Notes: generated by a model from the letters alone, not told the origin. Shown: positions 1 through 11,562, counted from the first letter of the stretch. The stretch is 64,000 nt of DNA from Limonium bicolor (GCA_023374045.1 CM041776.1:478071375-478135374), one strand, 5' to 3'. Translations and numbers: made by a program.

Positions 1-3000
1 ATCATCTCGGTTATCTTACTACTCGCAGCGGAATTACAAATACTACGGCGGGTGAAACAATGCCGCTAACCGCCTATACAGCTAGCAAGGCCTACTCTAC
101 ATACAGTAACGGTACGATAATAAAAAATATACCGAGCTTCCAAAATTACTTCCCAATACGTCTACATCATTTACTTACAACATTCGAATACCGAGTATCC
201 AAAAATCATAATCAATTACATCCCTTCTTACAAGTTTACAAAAGCCATGAGTTTAACAACCTACTCATCTCTACCGAGTTCACAGTTCTCAAAATATCAA
301 TAGGGTGTACCACATGGTACATCGGCTATTCAAAAAGGCATCCCGCCGTGTACAACTCGGTACACCTTTCACAATCTACTAACTACACAAAAAGTAATCA
401 TCTTGGTCTCAACACGACCGTCATCCTTCACGAGCACCTGTAAAATTAGAAGCAATGCCCCAAGGGGCTCAGCAAAAGCTGCGCATAAATTTTGCATACC
501 CCGCGTGCTAAACGAGGGTACGCCGACTACTTGGTCGAATACATGTAGTTCATTTTATTCATGCATACATGCTATTACTTAACACATTACAATCATACGA
601 GGCACATACATACAAGGATACCGTACATGCAAACGGAAGGCAATACACAAGCCAACAACATAGTAATACACTTCACAATTCCGTACTTCGTTCTTGGTTA
701 GCCAGTTACCCATCCGGGTTAATCGGATGTTCTTTACTCTTTTACTCGGGACATATGACTTACACTAGTCTTAGTCTTACTCATACACATACTTACTTAC
801 TTACTTTCTTTATACTCAAGTTAAGTCGGTGTGACCTTCGGGCAGGGACTACACTGTCCCACCACCGGGCTTTAGGCTGGCTCACTTCCAGGTTGCTACC
901 CATTTAAGGGGTTTAGACCATGGAAAAATTAAGGCCAGGATTTGGATCCAACCTCTTGTGTCTCCTCCTCCTCACGCGTGGCCGAAGCTATATCGGACTT
1001 CTACTTATTCCAATTTACCAATTTCTCAATGTTATAAATGTTAGCTAGTTATGGATTAGTTAGAAGTCCTTCTTTCCATATTACTTGATCAGTACAATAC
1101 ACATCAAGGCAATACACACTTCATTCTCATTCATACATTTCATGAATTATACAAACTAAGAGTTTAAATAGGCATCCAACAAGGAACAATATAATGCAAG
1201 CACAAGAAAGTACAATAAACCTGATTCGTGCATTTTATCTTATTTAGGTGATCACATAGCACACAAACACACAAATCAGAGTAGCCAAGGTAGCATACAG
1301 GACATGAGAAATTCGTACCGTTCACCGTTGTCCTTTGACTCACTAACTCTCCTTCGGTGTTTGACTATTCGAATCCTATCACATACATAGAGTCGGGCGG
1401 TTATTTATCTATAATTAACCTTACTACGTTTCTAACGTTTCCCGGTTTGTAGTTACTTTGTTCTTACAATTCATACGTTTGCACCTAAGTTACTTACTCT
1501 TCCTTATTGTTTAAACTTGTTTATCCCTTTAATGACACACTAAACATCATTAATCAAGTCCTAATTATCTTATACCATCATTACCATTCATTTCCTTATC
1601 TTAAAAGCCACTTTTTAAACTTAATTTCAAGATTTTGGGTTGGTCCAGGACCTTGTCCGGGTCCTAAGTCCCAGACCAACCTTTGGTCTAAGTCTCGAAC
1701 AGCATTTTCACATGGTCCGGGTCTTTATACATCAACTAAGTCCCGGACCAAAAGGTACTTGAACTCTCGGCTAGTTTTTTTGCATGGTCCGGGAGTTTAG
1801 CAGGGGACCAAGTCCAGGACCAAGGTTGCAGGAAAACTCTCGGCGCTTTTAATGTACTGGTCCGGGACTTCCTCAGGGACTTATGTCCCGGACCATAGTA
1901 GGTTTTTACTAGTTTTTACATTTTTTAATTTCTGTTACACTTCTCTTTTTGCCCATTCAATTTCCCATTCTTCCCACACTTAATCCCACATGTTTAATTA
2001 CCTAAATGACTCTCCAAACTTCCCTAAATCCATCACTAAACTCATTACCTAATTCCTAGTTAATTCACACATTTTTTTCCAAATCCCATTTCAGCACTAA
2101 CATTAGTTATCCTTAGTTTTGCTATGCTACTGATTTTGATTCTCATTTCTACCATCCATTGTTTCCTTTATTAATGCTATTTCTAGAGTTCAAAATGCAT
2201 TATCTTTCACCCTTGTTCTATCCGCTACTTATCTCCTTCTCAAATCTGTTTTCAAAGTGTTTTTCTACCAACATTAATCTCTTAAGTCATCTAGTTCCTA
2301 TGTAAATTTTGACATAGTCTCCCCTAAAATTTAACATTCTCGCCACATGGTTTTGTCCACTCATTTCCACTTATCAAACCTGTTTGTCAAGGCATTAATA
2401 CACAATTTCCCAAACACATTCACAATTTACCTCACTTGACTTATAAGCTTTTATTCATAATTTTAACATTACTAAAACATTACTATCTTCTTACTCAATA
2501 TTGTAACAACCTAGTTACTACTTAGAAATCAGAATACTTCTCTCATTCTCAAGCATACTAAGCTAGTCTACAATATTTACAAAGCTAGCTCAAGGTTTGG
2601 TCATTACCTTGAGTTTGCTAGCTCCTTTTCTTTCCTTTCCTTCCTCTTCTTTCTTTTCTTGCTCTTCCTTTCACAACCGGTTATGGGAAGTTCGAAACTC
2701 CAATGCTACAGCCCATCAATACACAACAATCCAATTCAAAACCAACCCTTAAATTACCCTAGAGCTTAGGACATGTTTTTAGGGTTTAGAAGAGGCATTG
2801 CCTTACAAGTGCATAGATGAAGTTTTGGACATCAACAATAGCAAGATTCCAACTCTAAGAATGAAGCCAAAATCGGCTGGAGAACAAGGAACATGGAGTT
2901 CAAAATCTAGAAATTCTTATTTTGCAAAAGAGAGCTAGAAGTGGTGGATTTTTGAATTTCTTTTTACCTCAAAACAACAAGGTGATGAAGGAGCTTCCAA

Positions 3001-3775
3001 TGGTGGTCTCAAGCTTCAAAAAGAGTCATACCCATGGAGATTGAAGTGGAGCTTTTTGAGCTTTGAAAAGAGGAAGATGATCTCCTTGACAAGGGTATTC
3101 CAACGGTATACTTTTTATAATGTTTGGGCAAGGTTTGAGTCTTCAAAAATGAGGAGGGAGATGGGGGTTGTGTGGCTTCTTCGAATCGCCATGGGAGCTG
3201 CTTGGGAGGAAGAAGAAAATCAGAAGTAAGGAGGGAATACGGTGGAGAATAGAGAGAATAGGAGAGAGAGTCTAAAAGTAAGGTGTTGTACTTTATTACT
3301 TTTTCTTATTTTGTCTTTTGTGTATTAGGAACAATTAAGAGAGTGGGGGGGGGGGGGGAATCGGCCCACACAGCACACACCTCTACTTTTATGATTTTTA
3401 TTTTCAAATGGGACATGTTAGTTTAGCTGTTTTAATCTCACACCCCATAACTTCCCGTTTTTTGCACTATTCACTCCCGGAACCCGTTTTTCAGAATTTT
3501 CTCATTTAATTAATTTTATTAGTTCTAGTCCTCCATTAATGTTTAATAATGACTATTTGGTTGACCAAAATTATTACGGGTCTATTTAACCCGCTTAAAG
3601 TCGTGTTTTCCCGGTTTCCTCGAAAAACGCGCTTTAAGGTCGTTTGTGTTTTTAATCCGTTTTAAGGATCCGTTTTCTTAGGGATTTGTTCCCTCATGTT
3701 TATTTAGGCATAATTAAGCCTTTAAAATCTTCATTAGCCTAATTAATCACTATTTTATATTTTTAGGGTATTTCA
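1..3775 (-). mobile_element. Nearly complete LTR of a Ty3/gypsy (probably chromovirus-type) retrotransposon
   Basis: No gene is visible in this stretch; the short ORFs have no recognisable protein. The right end reads GGGTATTTCA, which on the minus strand is the LTR start TGAAATACCC. The left part matches the solo LTR at 57926-63325 in several blocks: CAGCGGAA near 28 against 57990, AAGGGGCTCAGCAAA near 461 against 58257, and CCGTTCACCG near 1319 against 59667. That alignment puts the missing LTR end about 40 bp left of the window. The LTR would be about 3.8 kb and lie on the minus strand. A run of 14 G sits at 3345-3358. Whether this is a solo LTR or part of a longer element cannot be told here. 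GTGAA follows the end and is the candidate duplication; its partner is outside. Chromovirus (Tekay-like) assignment is an inference from the termini. Confidence 0.75.
1641..1905. repeat. Array of four palindromic GGTCCGGGAC repeats in the LTR
   Basis: Four units start with TGGTCC at 1641, 1713, 1785 and 1858, a spacing of 72-73 bp. Each has a GGTCC(G/A)GG half-site followed 20-30 bp later by its inverted copy, such as AAGTCCCGGACCA, so each unit can form a hairpin. Spacers contain CTCTCGG-type words (GAACTCTCGGCT at 1761-1772, ACTCTCGG near 1836). The array may be a cluster of protein-binding sites in the LTR; that role is inferred. Confidence 0.8.
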
Positions 3776-3844
3776 GTGAAGGTGGTGGACGTATTCGTAT
3801 AGAAAACATGTGGGTTGGACCTGGTGGTGAGATGTTAACCCTGA

Positions 3845-4078
3845 GTGGATGCATGTACTATCTTGGGTGCCGGTGGGACTTCTCCTGTGACAGAGCTGTG
3901 TTCTGAATGTGGTACTCGTTGTGATAGGGATGGCAATCCGGTTTTTCTTTTGTGGCACTATTCAGGTGAAATTCTAGTAAATGGTCGAAAACATCGTATT
4001 GGCTTCTTTGAAGATAATTGCACTTTGGAGGAACTCCTTGAAGTGCAGGGTTTGGTTGATCATGGTAAAAAGGGTTGA
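3845..4078 (+). pseudogene. Possible C-terminal scrap of LINE A ORF1
   Basis: An open stretch of 77 codons sits just before the LINE endonuclease, where the end of ORF1 is expected. It has Cys-rich spacing (CSECGTRCDRDGN) but no complete zinc knuckle that I can identify. It is disrupted upstream by the LTR boundary at 3775. Position is the main support; it could also be unrelated sequence between the LTR and the LINE. Confidence 0.35.
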
Positions 4079-4152
4079 GGTGTCTCCTCTTCCTTAATGT
4101 TGCTCGTGAATCTGACTCGACAAATCAAGAGGCGACCTCGGGAGAGGCCCGG

Positions 4153-4980
4153 GGCTGCCTGTTGCCATGAACTGTCGGGGATTAGGTGACCCCTGTGAAG
4201 TTCGGTGGTTCTTGGACTTGGTCCAGGAGGAGTCACCTGTTTTGCTTTTTTTTGTCGGAAACTAAACTACTAGCTTTTGAGATATAAAAGATTAAACAGA
4301 GGATGTAGGGCTATTGTGGTTTTGGTGTAGACTGTGTTAGGAGGAGTGAGGGAGTTGTAGCTTTCTGGCAGGAGTTGGTTTCAGTAAAGTTGCAATCATT
4401 TTCTTTGCACCATATTGACTTTATGGTAGATTACAGCGAAACAGTACCTTGGTGGTGAACGGGGGTGTACGGTTGGCCGTCTCATGCTGATCGGTGGCAG
4501 ACGTGGTGATTAATACATGAATTGTCCAGAATGCGAAATGGCCCTTGGTTGCTAGAAGGTGATTTCAATGAAGTTTTGAGTACAAGTGAATTTTGAGGGT
4601 GACGAGAGAGGAGTGAGGCGGGTATGAGAGATTTTTGTGAATGTTTAAAGGACTATGGTTTATTTGATTTGGGATTCTTAGGAGGGGCATTCACTTTCAC
4701 AAATCGTGGATGGGGATGTGGGAATGTCTACCGTCGATTGGACCGTTTTCTGGGAAATAACCAATGGATGGAGCTTTTCCCGACGGCGTAGAACCTTCAT
4801 CTACGGTGGGGAAGATCGAATCACCGACAAATAAAACTTCTTTTTGAGCCCGACCAAAGGCGAGGGGCACGACCTTTTTTATTTAAAACTGTTGGGCCAT
4901 GGATCTGGGCTGTCGTGAGCTAGTCAAGCAAGTGTAGGATAATCCGGGTCATGCCACTTTGGGTTATGTGGGGAAAGCTT
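4153..4980 (+). pseudogene. LINE A endonuclease domain, broken
   Basis: This starts with MNCRGLGDP, the usual opening of plant LINE ORF2 (apurinic-type endonuclease that nicks target DNA). Further on are WLLEGDFNEVLS, carrying the conserved GDFNE block, and GGAFTFTNRG followed by RRLDRFLGN, which match the conserved segments before the end of the domain. Several stops and frame changes lie between these blocks (for example TGA near 4594 and TAG near 4789), so no full-length product is possible. Confidence 0.75.
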
Positions 4981-5612
4981 TAAAGTACGGTCATGCCCTT
5001 AAAAAATGAGGGGCACATAAGTTGACTGAGGAAATGGGTGAAATTGCTAGGCTTAAGCATCAGATGGATCATTTTGAAGGCGATTTCCAACGAAGTCCAA
5101 TATTCAAAATTGGAAAAAGTTATGTGCTGATTTGAACTTGTTGCTCTACAGAGATAAGGCATGTTGGTTTCAAAGATCCTGATAGCAGTGGATTCTCCAA
5201 GACCATCGTAATACCAGTTTCTTCATTAGTAGGGTTTGGGTGCGGAAATGAAGAACCTTTATCCATCGCATGCTTACGGAGCAAGAAGATGTAATGACAT
5301 GGTGGGAGGAGATTGAGTTTGTTGCTTGGCGCTTCTTCATAAATCTTTTTGCCATGATGCAACCGGAGCCAAACTGCCACCTCTTGGCATGTGTAGAAAA
5401 TTGCGTGACGACATAGATGAATGCACAACTGGATGAACCCTACTAGAGGGAGGAAGTGGGTTGCAGCCTTGAAGCAGATAAATCTCTTTATGGAGTATCA
5501 TTGGTAACAACTCCGTGGATGTTGCTCTCAGGGTTTTAAACTTTGGGGTTTTACTGCTTGGGCTTAATCATACTCACTTGGTCCAAATTCCAAAAAAGGA
5601 GGGGCATGTAGC

Positions 5613-7318
5613 ATGAAGGATTTTTGGCCAATTTCTCTATCCAACACAGTTTATCAGGTGATTTTGAAAGTTTTAATTAGTAGGGTTAAGCCATTTATGA
5701 ATGACATTATACCACTTGATCAAGCTTCTTTTATTCCTGGACGATTAATTACAGATAACATTATTATTGCACATGAATTGCTACATTGCATGCGAATGTC
5801 TAAAGTAGTTCATAAGAGCTAGTTTGCACTTAAGGTAGACATTGCAAAAGCTTTTGATCGAATTGAATGAAGTTTTTTGTTTGCTGTGTTGAGATTAATT
5901 AGATTTAGTGAGAATTGGGTACGAGTGGTTGAGCGCTCTCTTACAAGTGTTTCCATGGCTGTGCTGATAAATGGTTTTCCTGGTAGAATTTTTCATCCAA
6001 AGCGTGGCTTGCATAAAAAAGATCCTCTCTCCCATTTTCTGTTCTTATGTTGCATGGAGGTAACGTCGGCTAGTCTGTAAGTTACATCTGTAGCTCGTAT
6101 TACAAAAGGTTTTCCCTCAAAGGCCTAGAGTGTGACATTAACTCTTTATGCTTTGGGATGATTGTGTAGTGTTGGGCAAGATACTTTGCACAATGCTTTT
6201 TAAAGTATAAGTGTTCTAGATGATTCAATGAGGCATCTGAGCAATGTATAAATGCTACTCCCTCCTATTCTAAATATAAGTCGTTTTAGGCTTTAGAATT
6301 ATGTTCAAATTATAAGTCGTTTTAGACTTTTTGTATCTATCTTTCTACTTTTACCCTTTCTAATTTTTTAATTATTATTATCATTACACTCTACTTTTTA
6401 TCCTACCAATAAAGTATACTTACTTTTTTATTCTCCCAATACAAAAAGTAAGGGTATACTAGTCTTTTTAAACTCTTTCTTAAAAATTGTGAAAAAGTCT
6501 AGAACGACTTATAATTAGAATAGGAGGGAGTAGTAAATTTGGGCTTATGTTTCCAAGAGTGTCTTGGACTCAGTTAGGTTAAGTATTAATGACTGTTTTG
6601 GTGTTCGAGAGGTTACATATTTGGGATTATATTTGGGTTTCCTAGTTCTATAGGGCGGCATCGAAGACAAGTGTTTTCTTATATTCGTTATAAAGTTGTC
6701 ATACGGATTCAGGGATGGAATAGAATTGTTTCCTAGGTTGGACGAGGTATTTTAATCAAAAGTGTATGACAATCTATTCCTACCTATGTTATAAGTGTAA
6801 TTAAATTGCCTAGGACGTTGCTTCATGATATTAGAAGGTTATTGTCAAGATTATGGTGGATATGAGTTTTAGGAGAGATAGGTATGCACTGGAAAAATTG
6901 AGATTCATTGTGTAGAGGAAATAATGAAGAAGGGATGAGTTTTAGAGACTTGGGTTGTTTTTATACTACTTTGTTGGCAAAAAAATGTTGAAGAATAATG
7001 ACTAATCATGATTTGTTGGTTTCTTGTGTTCTTAGAGCTAAATATCACCATTCTACTCCTTTTAGTGAAGCATTGCTAGGGTCCAGGCCTAGTGTTATAT
7101 GGCGTGCATTTCATGGTGTTATGGATTTTGTTTGTAGTGGAGCAAGGCGAGCTATTAGAAATGGCATAACCACTCTCATTACTGATCTATGGTTGCGTAA
7201 GAAGCCAAGAGGTAAGATTGATTCCCATATTATGCACAGTTATGTTGCTGATATTGTTCATGTAAGTTGGTTAATTGATCATGACAAAAGGGACTATAGA
7301 GAGGGTTTAATTAGGTAA
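5613..7318 (+). pseudogene. LINE A reverse transcriptase domain, broken and MITE-interrupted
   Basis: The domain keeps the order of LINE reverse-transcriptase blocks: the PISL(S/C)NTVYQVI..LISRVKP segment, DQASFIPGRLITDNIIIAHELLH (5720-5790), then KVDIAKAFDRIE (5833-5868) and a degraded LRQGDPLSP block (GLHKKDPLSHFLF, about 6006-6045). The catalytic FADD region around 6150 is unreadable, and a Stowaway MITE splits the following segment at 6258-6530. The thumb-like downstream part includes WRAFHGVMDFVCSGARR (about 7108-7155). Many stops rule out activity. Confidence 0.75.
6258..6530. mobile_element. Stowaway-type MITE inserted in LINE A
   Basis: This 273-bp element has terminal inverted repeats of 32 bp with two mismatches, starting CTCCCTCC and ending GGAGGGAG, and it is flanked by TA on both sides (6256-6257 and 6531-6532). 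CTCCCTCC ends with TA duplication define the Stowaway (Tc1/mariner-derived) class. It is non-coding and would need a mariner transposase in trans; a decayed mariner relic is present at 53155-53810. Confidence 0.9.
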
Positions 7319-7439
7319 TGTTTTACTAATGAGGATGCCAGGTGATTGCCCTGATAGTTGGGCATGGGGTTCCTCAAAGCCTGGATTGTTCATAGTTAAA
7401 TCTCAATATTATAGAGCTTTGTCCTTAAAATTTTGAAAT

Positions 7440-8345
7440 ACACCTTCTTCATCTGCTGAAAATCTTGTGGGTAAGGCGGTAAGACGCTTGAGGCAATGTT
7501 CTTTAGCACCAAGGGTGTCTTTGTTTGCCTGGAAATTACTTTAGAGAATTATTCCATGTCGGGCTTTAGTTGCTTCAAGATGTGGTGATGCCCTTATGAA
7601 TAAATGTGGTCTATGCGGTCAAGATGCAAGTTTAAATCATGCTTTTTAGAATGTAAAAAGGTTAAACAAATATGGAAAGTCTGATGGAAGACTAGTGCCT
7701 CCTTCCTGCTCAACTGATGGTGCTTTTTCTGATTGGTTTTTGAATTACTGTTTGACTTTGGAGTATAAAGATCTTACTTATTTGGTGAGTTTTCTATGGA
7801 AGTTATGGTATGCAAGATGCAAGCGTCGGCATGGTGAAGTGAAAAATCTTTTATGGGGTTGGATTCAAGCCCAGTCTTTTAGCGTTACAAGTTGTGTGAA
7901 CAATGATGATCGTGTTAATGTTTATGTTGATTCTAGTATTTCTCCTGGCCTTGGAGTCATTTGTGTTGCACTAACAAAATGGCTGTGGTTGGAGGTATGA
8001 AGCGGTCGGCTCGGCCCTGCGCTCTGGATTTATTGTAGAGGCAAAGACAATGCTTTTCGGATTGATGCTGGCAAGGAAAGCGGCACTTAGAAAGACACAA
8101 GTGCAATTAGATTGTCTAGGAAATGTTCTTTTTATAAATGGGGCGTGGCAAGTTAGACTAGATGTTACAATGGTTTTGTAGGATATTAAGGCTTCTGGTA
8201 GTTATTTTGAAAAGTTTTTGGGTAAGTATGTATCAAGGGAAGGGAATGTTAACTCTCATATATCGGCAAACAAGGCAAGGGGGTGTGAAGGTGAGCAAAT
8301 ATGATTTAATGATGTTTCCTGATGTACTTAAACTCTTAAGTTGTT
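7440..8345 (+). pseudogene. LINE A C-terminal zinc-binding segment and RNase H, broken
   Basis: A segment resembling the zinc-binding reverse-transcriptase-associated domain of plant LINEs runs from about 7440 (core words RVSLFAWKLL and NKCGLCGQDASLNHAF). It is followed by DWFLNYCLT and an RNase H start, NVYVDSSISPGLG, where the DxS replaces the usual DAS catalytic opening. Downstream pieces (EAKTMLFGLMLAR, then LDCLGNVL) fit the RNase H helix carrying the catalytic Glu and the next strand. Frame changes occur near 8000 and 8180. RNase H is typical of the plant L1 lineage. Confidence 0.65.
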
Positions 8346-8537
8346 AATGAAGTAGTTGTTTCTTTTCAAGAAAAACAATGTAAATGTAGGTTGGGGATTC
8401 CCCGGCACATTAAAAATAATGCAACAAGATGACATTCAAAAGAGAAGAGTATGCCTGTCAATTTGTGTTTTACAAGTTCCAAGTCATTCATTCATTCATT
8501 CAGACCCGGTTTCAACAAACTGGTCCTGAATTCAAGC

Positions 8538-10310
8538 CTAAACAATAGTATCAACCTCACGCTGAAAACTCGCTGAAGTATACCCGTCGTCCCCTACCCC
8601 TACCCCCTGTACCCGTCGTCCCCTACCCCTACCCCGCCTCCCACCGCCCCCGCGAAGCGGCGGACGTCCACGTCCCCTTCTCTGACCACTCAACGACGGC
8701 GAAGGCGTCAACCTCGTGGGCGGAACCACTTCATCAACCACACGGTATATGGAAACCCCAAGCGTAGCCGGCTGCTGATCATCATCTCTCCCGGCACTTT
8801 CCACAAGCTTGAAAACGCAGACATCGAATTCTTCCAGATTATTATCCAAAGAAAAGTCCTGCCACCCTCTTGAGACCCCTCCTCGGCCGTCGCGGTTTGG
8901 CAAAAACCTCGTCTTCCACGTCAGATTTCCCATTTGGAGTATCACATCCTGCTTCCGATACGGGAGGTAGGTTGCGATCCAGTGTGCAGGAAGAGTCTTC
9001 ATAGTACAGAGAACAACATTAATTGATCATATAAATGAAATAATTGATGGAATTCTAATTATATATATGGACAAAACAAAACAAATCAAGTCTAGTTTGT
9101 TGTTTACCATGTAAAATCGCTTGTAGACGTGAGTAGCACGCATGACTACGAGAAAGCTTTCTGGAGTTAACTCCTTTGTTGCTGCGTCTAAAGTTATTAC
9201 TCTCTCTGTTTCAGTTACCGGCCTTCTGTTTGAAGCGAAACATATAGGGTATATACTCGCGTCGTCCTCTGTTTTCTTCCTCTTACGCTGATCAGATCCT
9301 GCAAATTGTTTTAATCAGATCATCATCAACACAGATCTCTTACCCACACATCTTAATCAACAAACACGTAATTGACTTGAATTAGCTTATACCTCCTGAT
9401 CCTGAACAACGGACCTTCAATTTCTCCAAAAGAATGGATCGTTTTTCCGCAAGTGACTGTACGCCTTTGTCTTTCTCAACTGAAACACTAGTACTCACTT
9501 GATAATCATCATCATCATCATCGTCGTCGTCTTCAACCTCAACCTCAGTACCACTCCAACTCCCAGAAGACACTATTAATTTCCTCCTCCCTCCACGGTG
9601 TACCTTTCCGGTGGGTTGGGGTTCTGGTTCTGGTTCAGGCTCAATTCCCCCATCCGAATTCTCCTCCTCTGCTGTATCAATTGGACACGAATTCCCCCCT
9701 TTTGACGTCGGAAAACATTTTCTAACGAAATACGACTCCTCCCTCTCGCATAAACTCGTCCCGTCAATTACCATCACATCAAACTGTGAATTCCCATTGT
9801 ATCTGAACAACAAGATGTCATTTTCCGCTAGTGAATGTGCGTTCACGAATCCTCCCCATCCTTCTCCGAAGAAGAATATTGATTCTTCACTGTTAGCGAG
9901 TCCTACGTCCCATGCTGTCCCGCTAGGTCCCCGGAGTAGTATAGTATCGCTCAATTGAGAACCTATTTTCTCTGTGAATTTCTCCGGGATCATCTGGGCA
10001 TACAAAAACCGTGGTTAGTTTCATGGTTGGTTATTCATGCAAAGAATCAATCTTTTTTACCGGTCTATTATAAAAAATTTAGACAATTTTCAGGCCTGGG
10101 ATCTCAATTTATTCTAATGCTCTACAAAAGCGACATGCATCCATCGCAGAATACATACAGTTCCGTAAAAGAAGGGACTTTAAGAGTCAAACTCACCAGT
10201 TGAGAACGAAAATCTCCGACGAGAAACTGGCAGAAATGGATAGAGCTGAAATGAGTCCAGTATATATCTTCCTCCAACGATCTGCAATCTTCACAGCTAC
10301 TCCGTCTCAT
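8538..10310 (-). CDS. Two-B3-domain transcription factor, REM-like (four exons)
   Basis: This is the only apparently intact host gene. Exons on the minus strand are 10310-10197, 9993-9393, 9298-9108 and 8996-8538, with donors GTGAGT, GTATAA and GTAAAC and AG acceptors; phases agree and give 454 residues. The start, MRRSSCEDCRSLEEDIYWTHF, resembles REM family N termini. The first B3 DNA-binding domain spans about residues 20-116 (FLVGDFRSQL, MIPEKF, SGTAWDV, NDILLFRY). An acidic stretch with nine Asp lies near 190-205, then a basic RKRKK, a possible nuclear signal. The second B3 is about 286-368 (SFLVVMRATHVYKRFYM, YRKQDVILQ, CVFKLVE). The Gly/Arg-rich C terminus contains an AT-hook-like RGRGRPP. 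REM proteins are nuclear DNA-binding factors, several acting in reproductive development; the target of this one is unknown. A frame-changing duplication shapes its last 25 or so residues. Confidence 0.85.
8581..8635. repeat. 29-bp tandem duplication inside the last B3 exon
   Basis: A GC-rich segment starting TACCCGTCGTCCCC occurs at 8581 and again at 8610. The offset of 29 bp is not a multiple of three, so the same DNA is read in two frames on the minus strand: the upstream copy gives a GRGRGRR-type peptide and the downstream copy gives GVGVGDDGY. Confidence 0.85.
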
Positions 10311-10917
10311 CTTTCGTTCTCGGAAAACTCGATCAACTTTTTCTTATCACAAACTCGATCAAAGAACAGGAATTGAAACAAGAAACTGCGATTTTGACGA
10401 GGAGTGAAAACCGCGCACCATTTTATCCTTGCAATCCAGTCAAATTGAAGAAGGTGTGAATGCGAACGGGCAAGTCAAATTCTCGGCATTTAGTTCTAAA
10501 TGTTACTAACATTAATGACGGTACGTCGGATAAAGGATAGTATCAACCCCTATAAATATGGAAGTAAACAGAGGAAAGGAATGGCGAATCTTTTTGCGGA
10601 TGTATTTTATTCTCTTGTTCTTGAGACAAAATGGAAAACTGGATAGTAGCGAGAGAGATCTGGAACTTAGCACACTTATTAAGAAAGCGACAAAAATACT
10701 TTCATGTATTCTTACTTTTTAATATTTTTTATTTAGATAATATTTATTTTTGTGTAATATAGTTAGATCAAAACTTGAAGAAAATGTGTCAAAAACTTGA
10801 ATGATTTATATTTTTTGAATAAGATGCATATCCTAAAACGACAGATATTAATTAATGAAGGGAGTACAATTTTTTTGTTAAAATTGCAATCACCTCGTAT
10901 TCTAGTAGTATCTTATA
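10311..10917. other. B3 gene 5' flank and AT-rich intergenic DNA
   Basis: This is upstream of the B3 gene on its minus strand and should hold its promoter. No convincing minus-strand TATA box and start site could be fixed by eye. From about 10680 the DNA becomes strongly AT-rich. GAAGGGAGTA at 10858-10867 looks like one end of another Stowaway-type MITE, but no matching left end was found. No coding sequence is seen. Confidence 0.4.
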
Positions 10918-11159
10918 CTAACTTGTCCCGTCATAAGTGTTCTGTTTACTTTCTGACACGATTTTCCATTTCAATATTAAATATATAAGATAAAATAAAT
11001 TTTAAAAATTAAGTTGTGTAATATATAGTTTTTCAAGGACTCCATTGTAAAACATAGATTTATAAAAAAATATTATCTTACAGGTTAAATATTGAAATCA
11101 AACAACACATCCAAATAGTAAAATGTGTAAACTGGACACTTTGACTGAGACGGGGGAAG
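10918..11159. mobile_element. Degenerate Stowaway-like MITE
   Basis: The ends are imperfect inverted copies about 32 bp long. The left end contains GTCCCGTCATAAGTG...GTTTAC. The right end, read on the minus strand, contains CCCCCGTCTCAGTCAAAGTG...GTTTAC. TA flanks both sides (10916-10917, 11160-11161). The outer eight bases are more degraded than in the MITE at 6258, so it is older or from another subfamily. Confidence 0.55.
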
Positions 11160-11200
11160 TATAGTGAGATAAAAGCTCTAGGCCCTGACTTAAAAACATT

Positions 11201-11482
11201 TAGGCCCCATTCTTTTGCATGTTAAGGGCTGCTAGCTGACAACTGATACTAGCTGATATTGATTGATAGTTGATTGTAAAAGAATGGGTTGAACTGGTCA
11301 ACTCAGTCAAACATACTAAACTAGCTGAATACAAGAGACAATTTGAGTTTAAATAGCTACGAGTTGATAGCTGACATTAGCTGATAATGATTGATGACTG
11401 ATTCTAAAAGAATGAACTGAACTGAACAATCTAGCTGATAATGCGTAAACCAACTGAAAGCTGGACAAAAAAATGGGGCCTA
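11201..11482. mobile_element. MITE with GGCCCCATT terminal inverted repeats
   Basis: This element of about 280 bp begins TAGGCCCCATTCTTTT and ends with the inverse (AAAATGGGGCCTA). Inside, two related segments (GATTGATAGTTGATTGTAAA and GATTGATGACTGATTCTAAA) repeat the word AAAAGAATG. It is non-coding. A target duplication longer than TA could not be fixed, so the superfamily (PIF/Harbinger-like or hAT-like) is open. Confidence 0.65.
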
Positions 11483-11562
11483 TAGTTTGTTAAGTTTCTC
11501 ATAAAAAACAAAAAAATATTCCTTCATTTTTCTACCAGAATAGTTTTTATTTTGGAAAAAGT

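Larger units (their letters stand above)
3776..8425 (+). mobile_element. LINE A: decayed L1-type non-LTR retrotransposon, 5' part missing
   Basis: The remains of a plant L1-type LINE run left to right: a short tail of possible ORF1 (3776-4120), endonuclease (from about 4153), reverse transcriptase (about 5600-7000), a zinc-binding reverse-transcriptase-associated segment (about 7440-7660) and RNase H (about 7910-8340). Stops and frameshifts are frequent in every domain, so it is long dead. ORF1 is almost absent on the left, which suggests that the LTR element at 1-3775 inserted into this LINE and that the rest of ORF1 lies beyond the window. No clear poly(A) tail or target-site duplication was found; the right boundary near 8425 is approximate and comes before the 3' end of the B3 gene. 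Confidence 0.8.

Noticed and set aside
60..907. Two ORFs of 127 and 112 codons at the window start
   Set aside because: Composition is like the surrounding LTR, no domain is recognisable, and the aligned region of the related LTR at 58000-59000 has no matching ORFs.
3345..3358. Run of 14 G as a possible G-quadruplex or regulatory tract
   Set aside because: A single homopolymer in a decayed LTR, with no further G-runs beside it, and prone to length error in sequencing.
10690..10867. Possible further Stowaway MITE ending GAAGGGAGTA
   Set aside because: No matching left terminal repeat with flanking TA was found.
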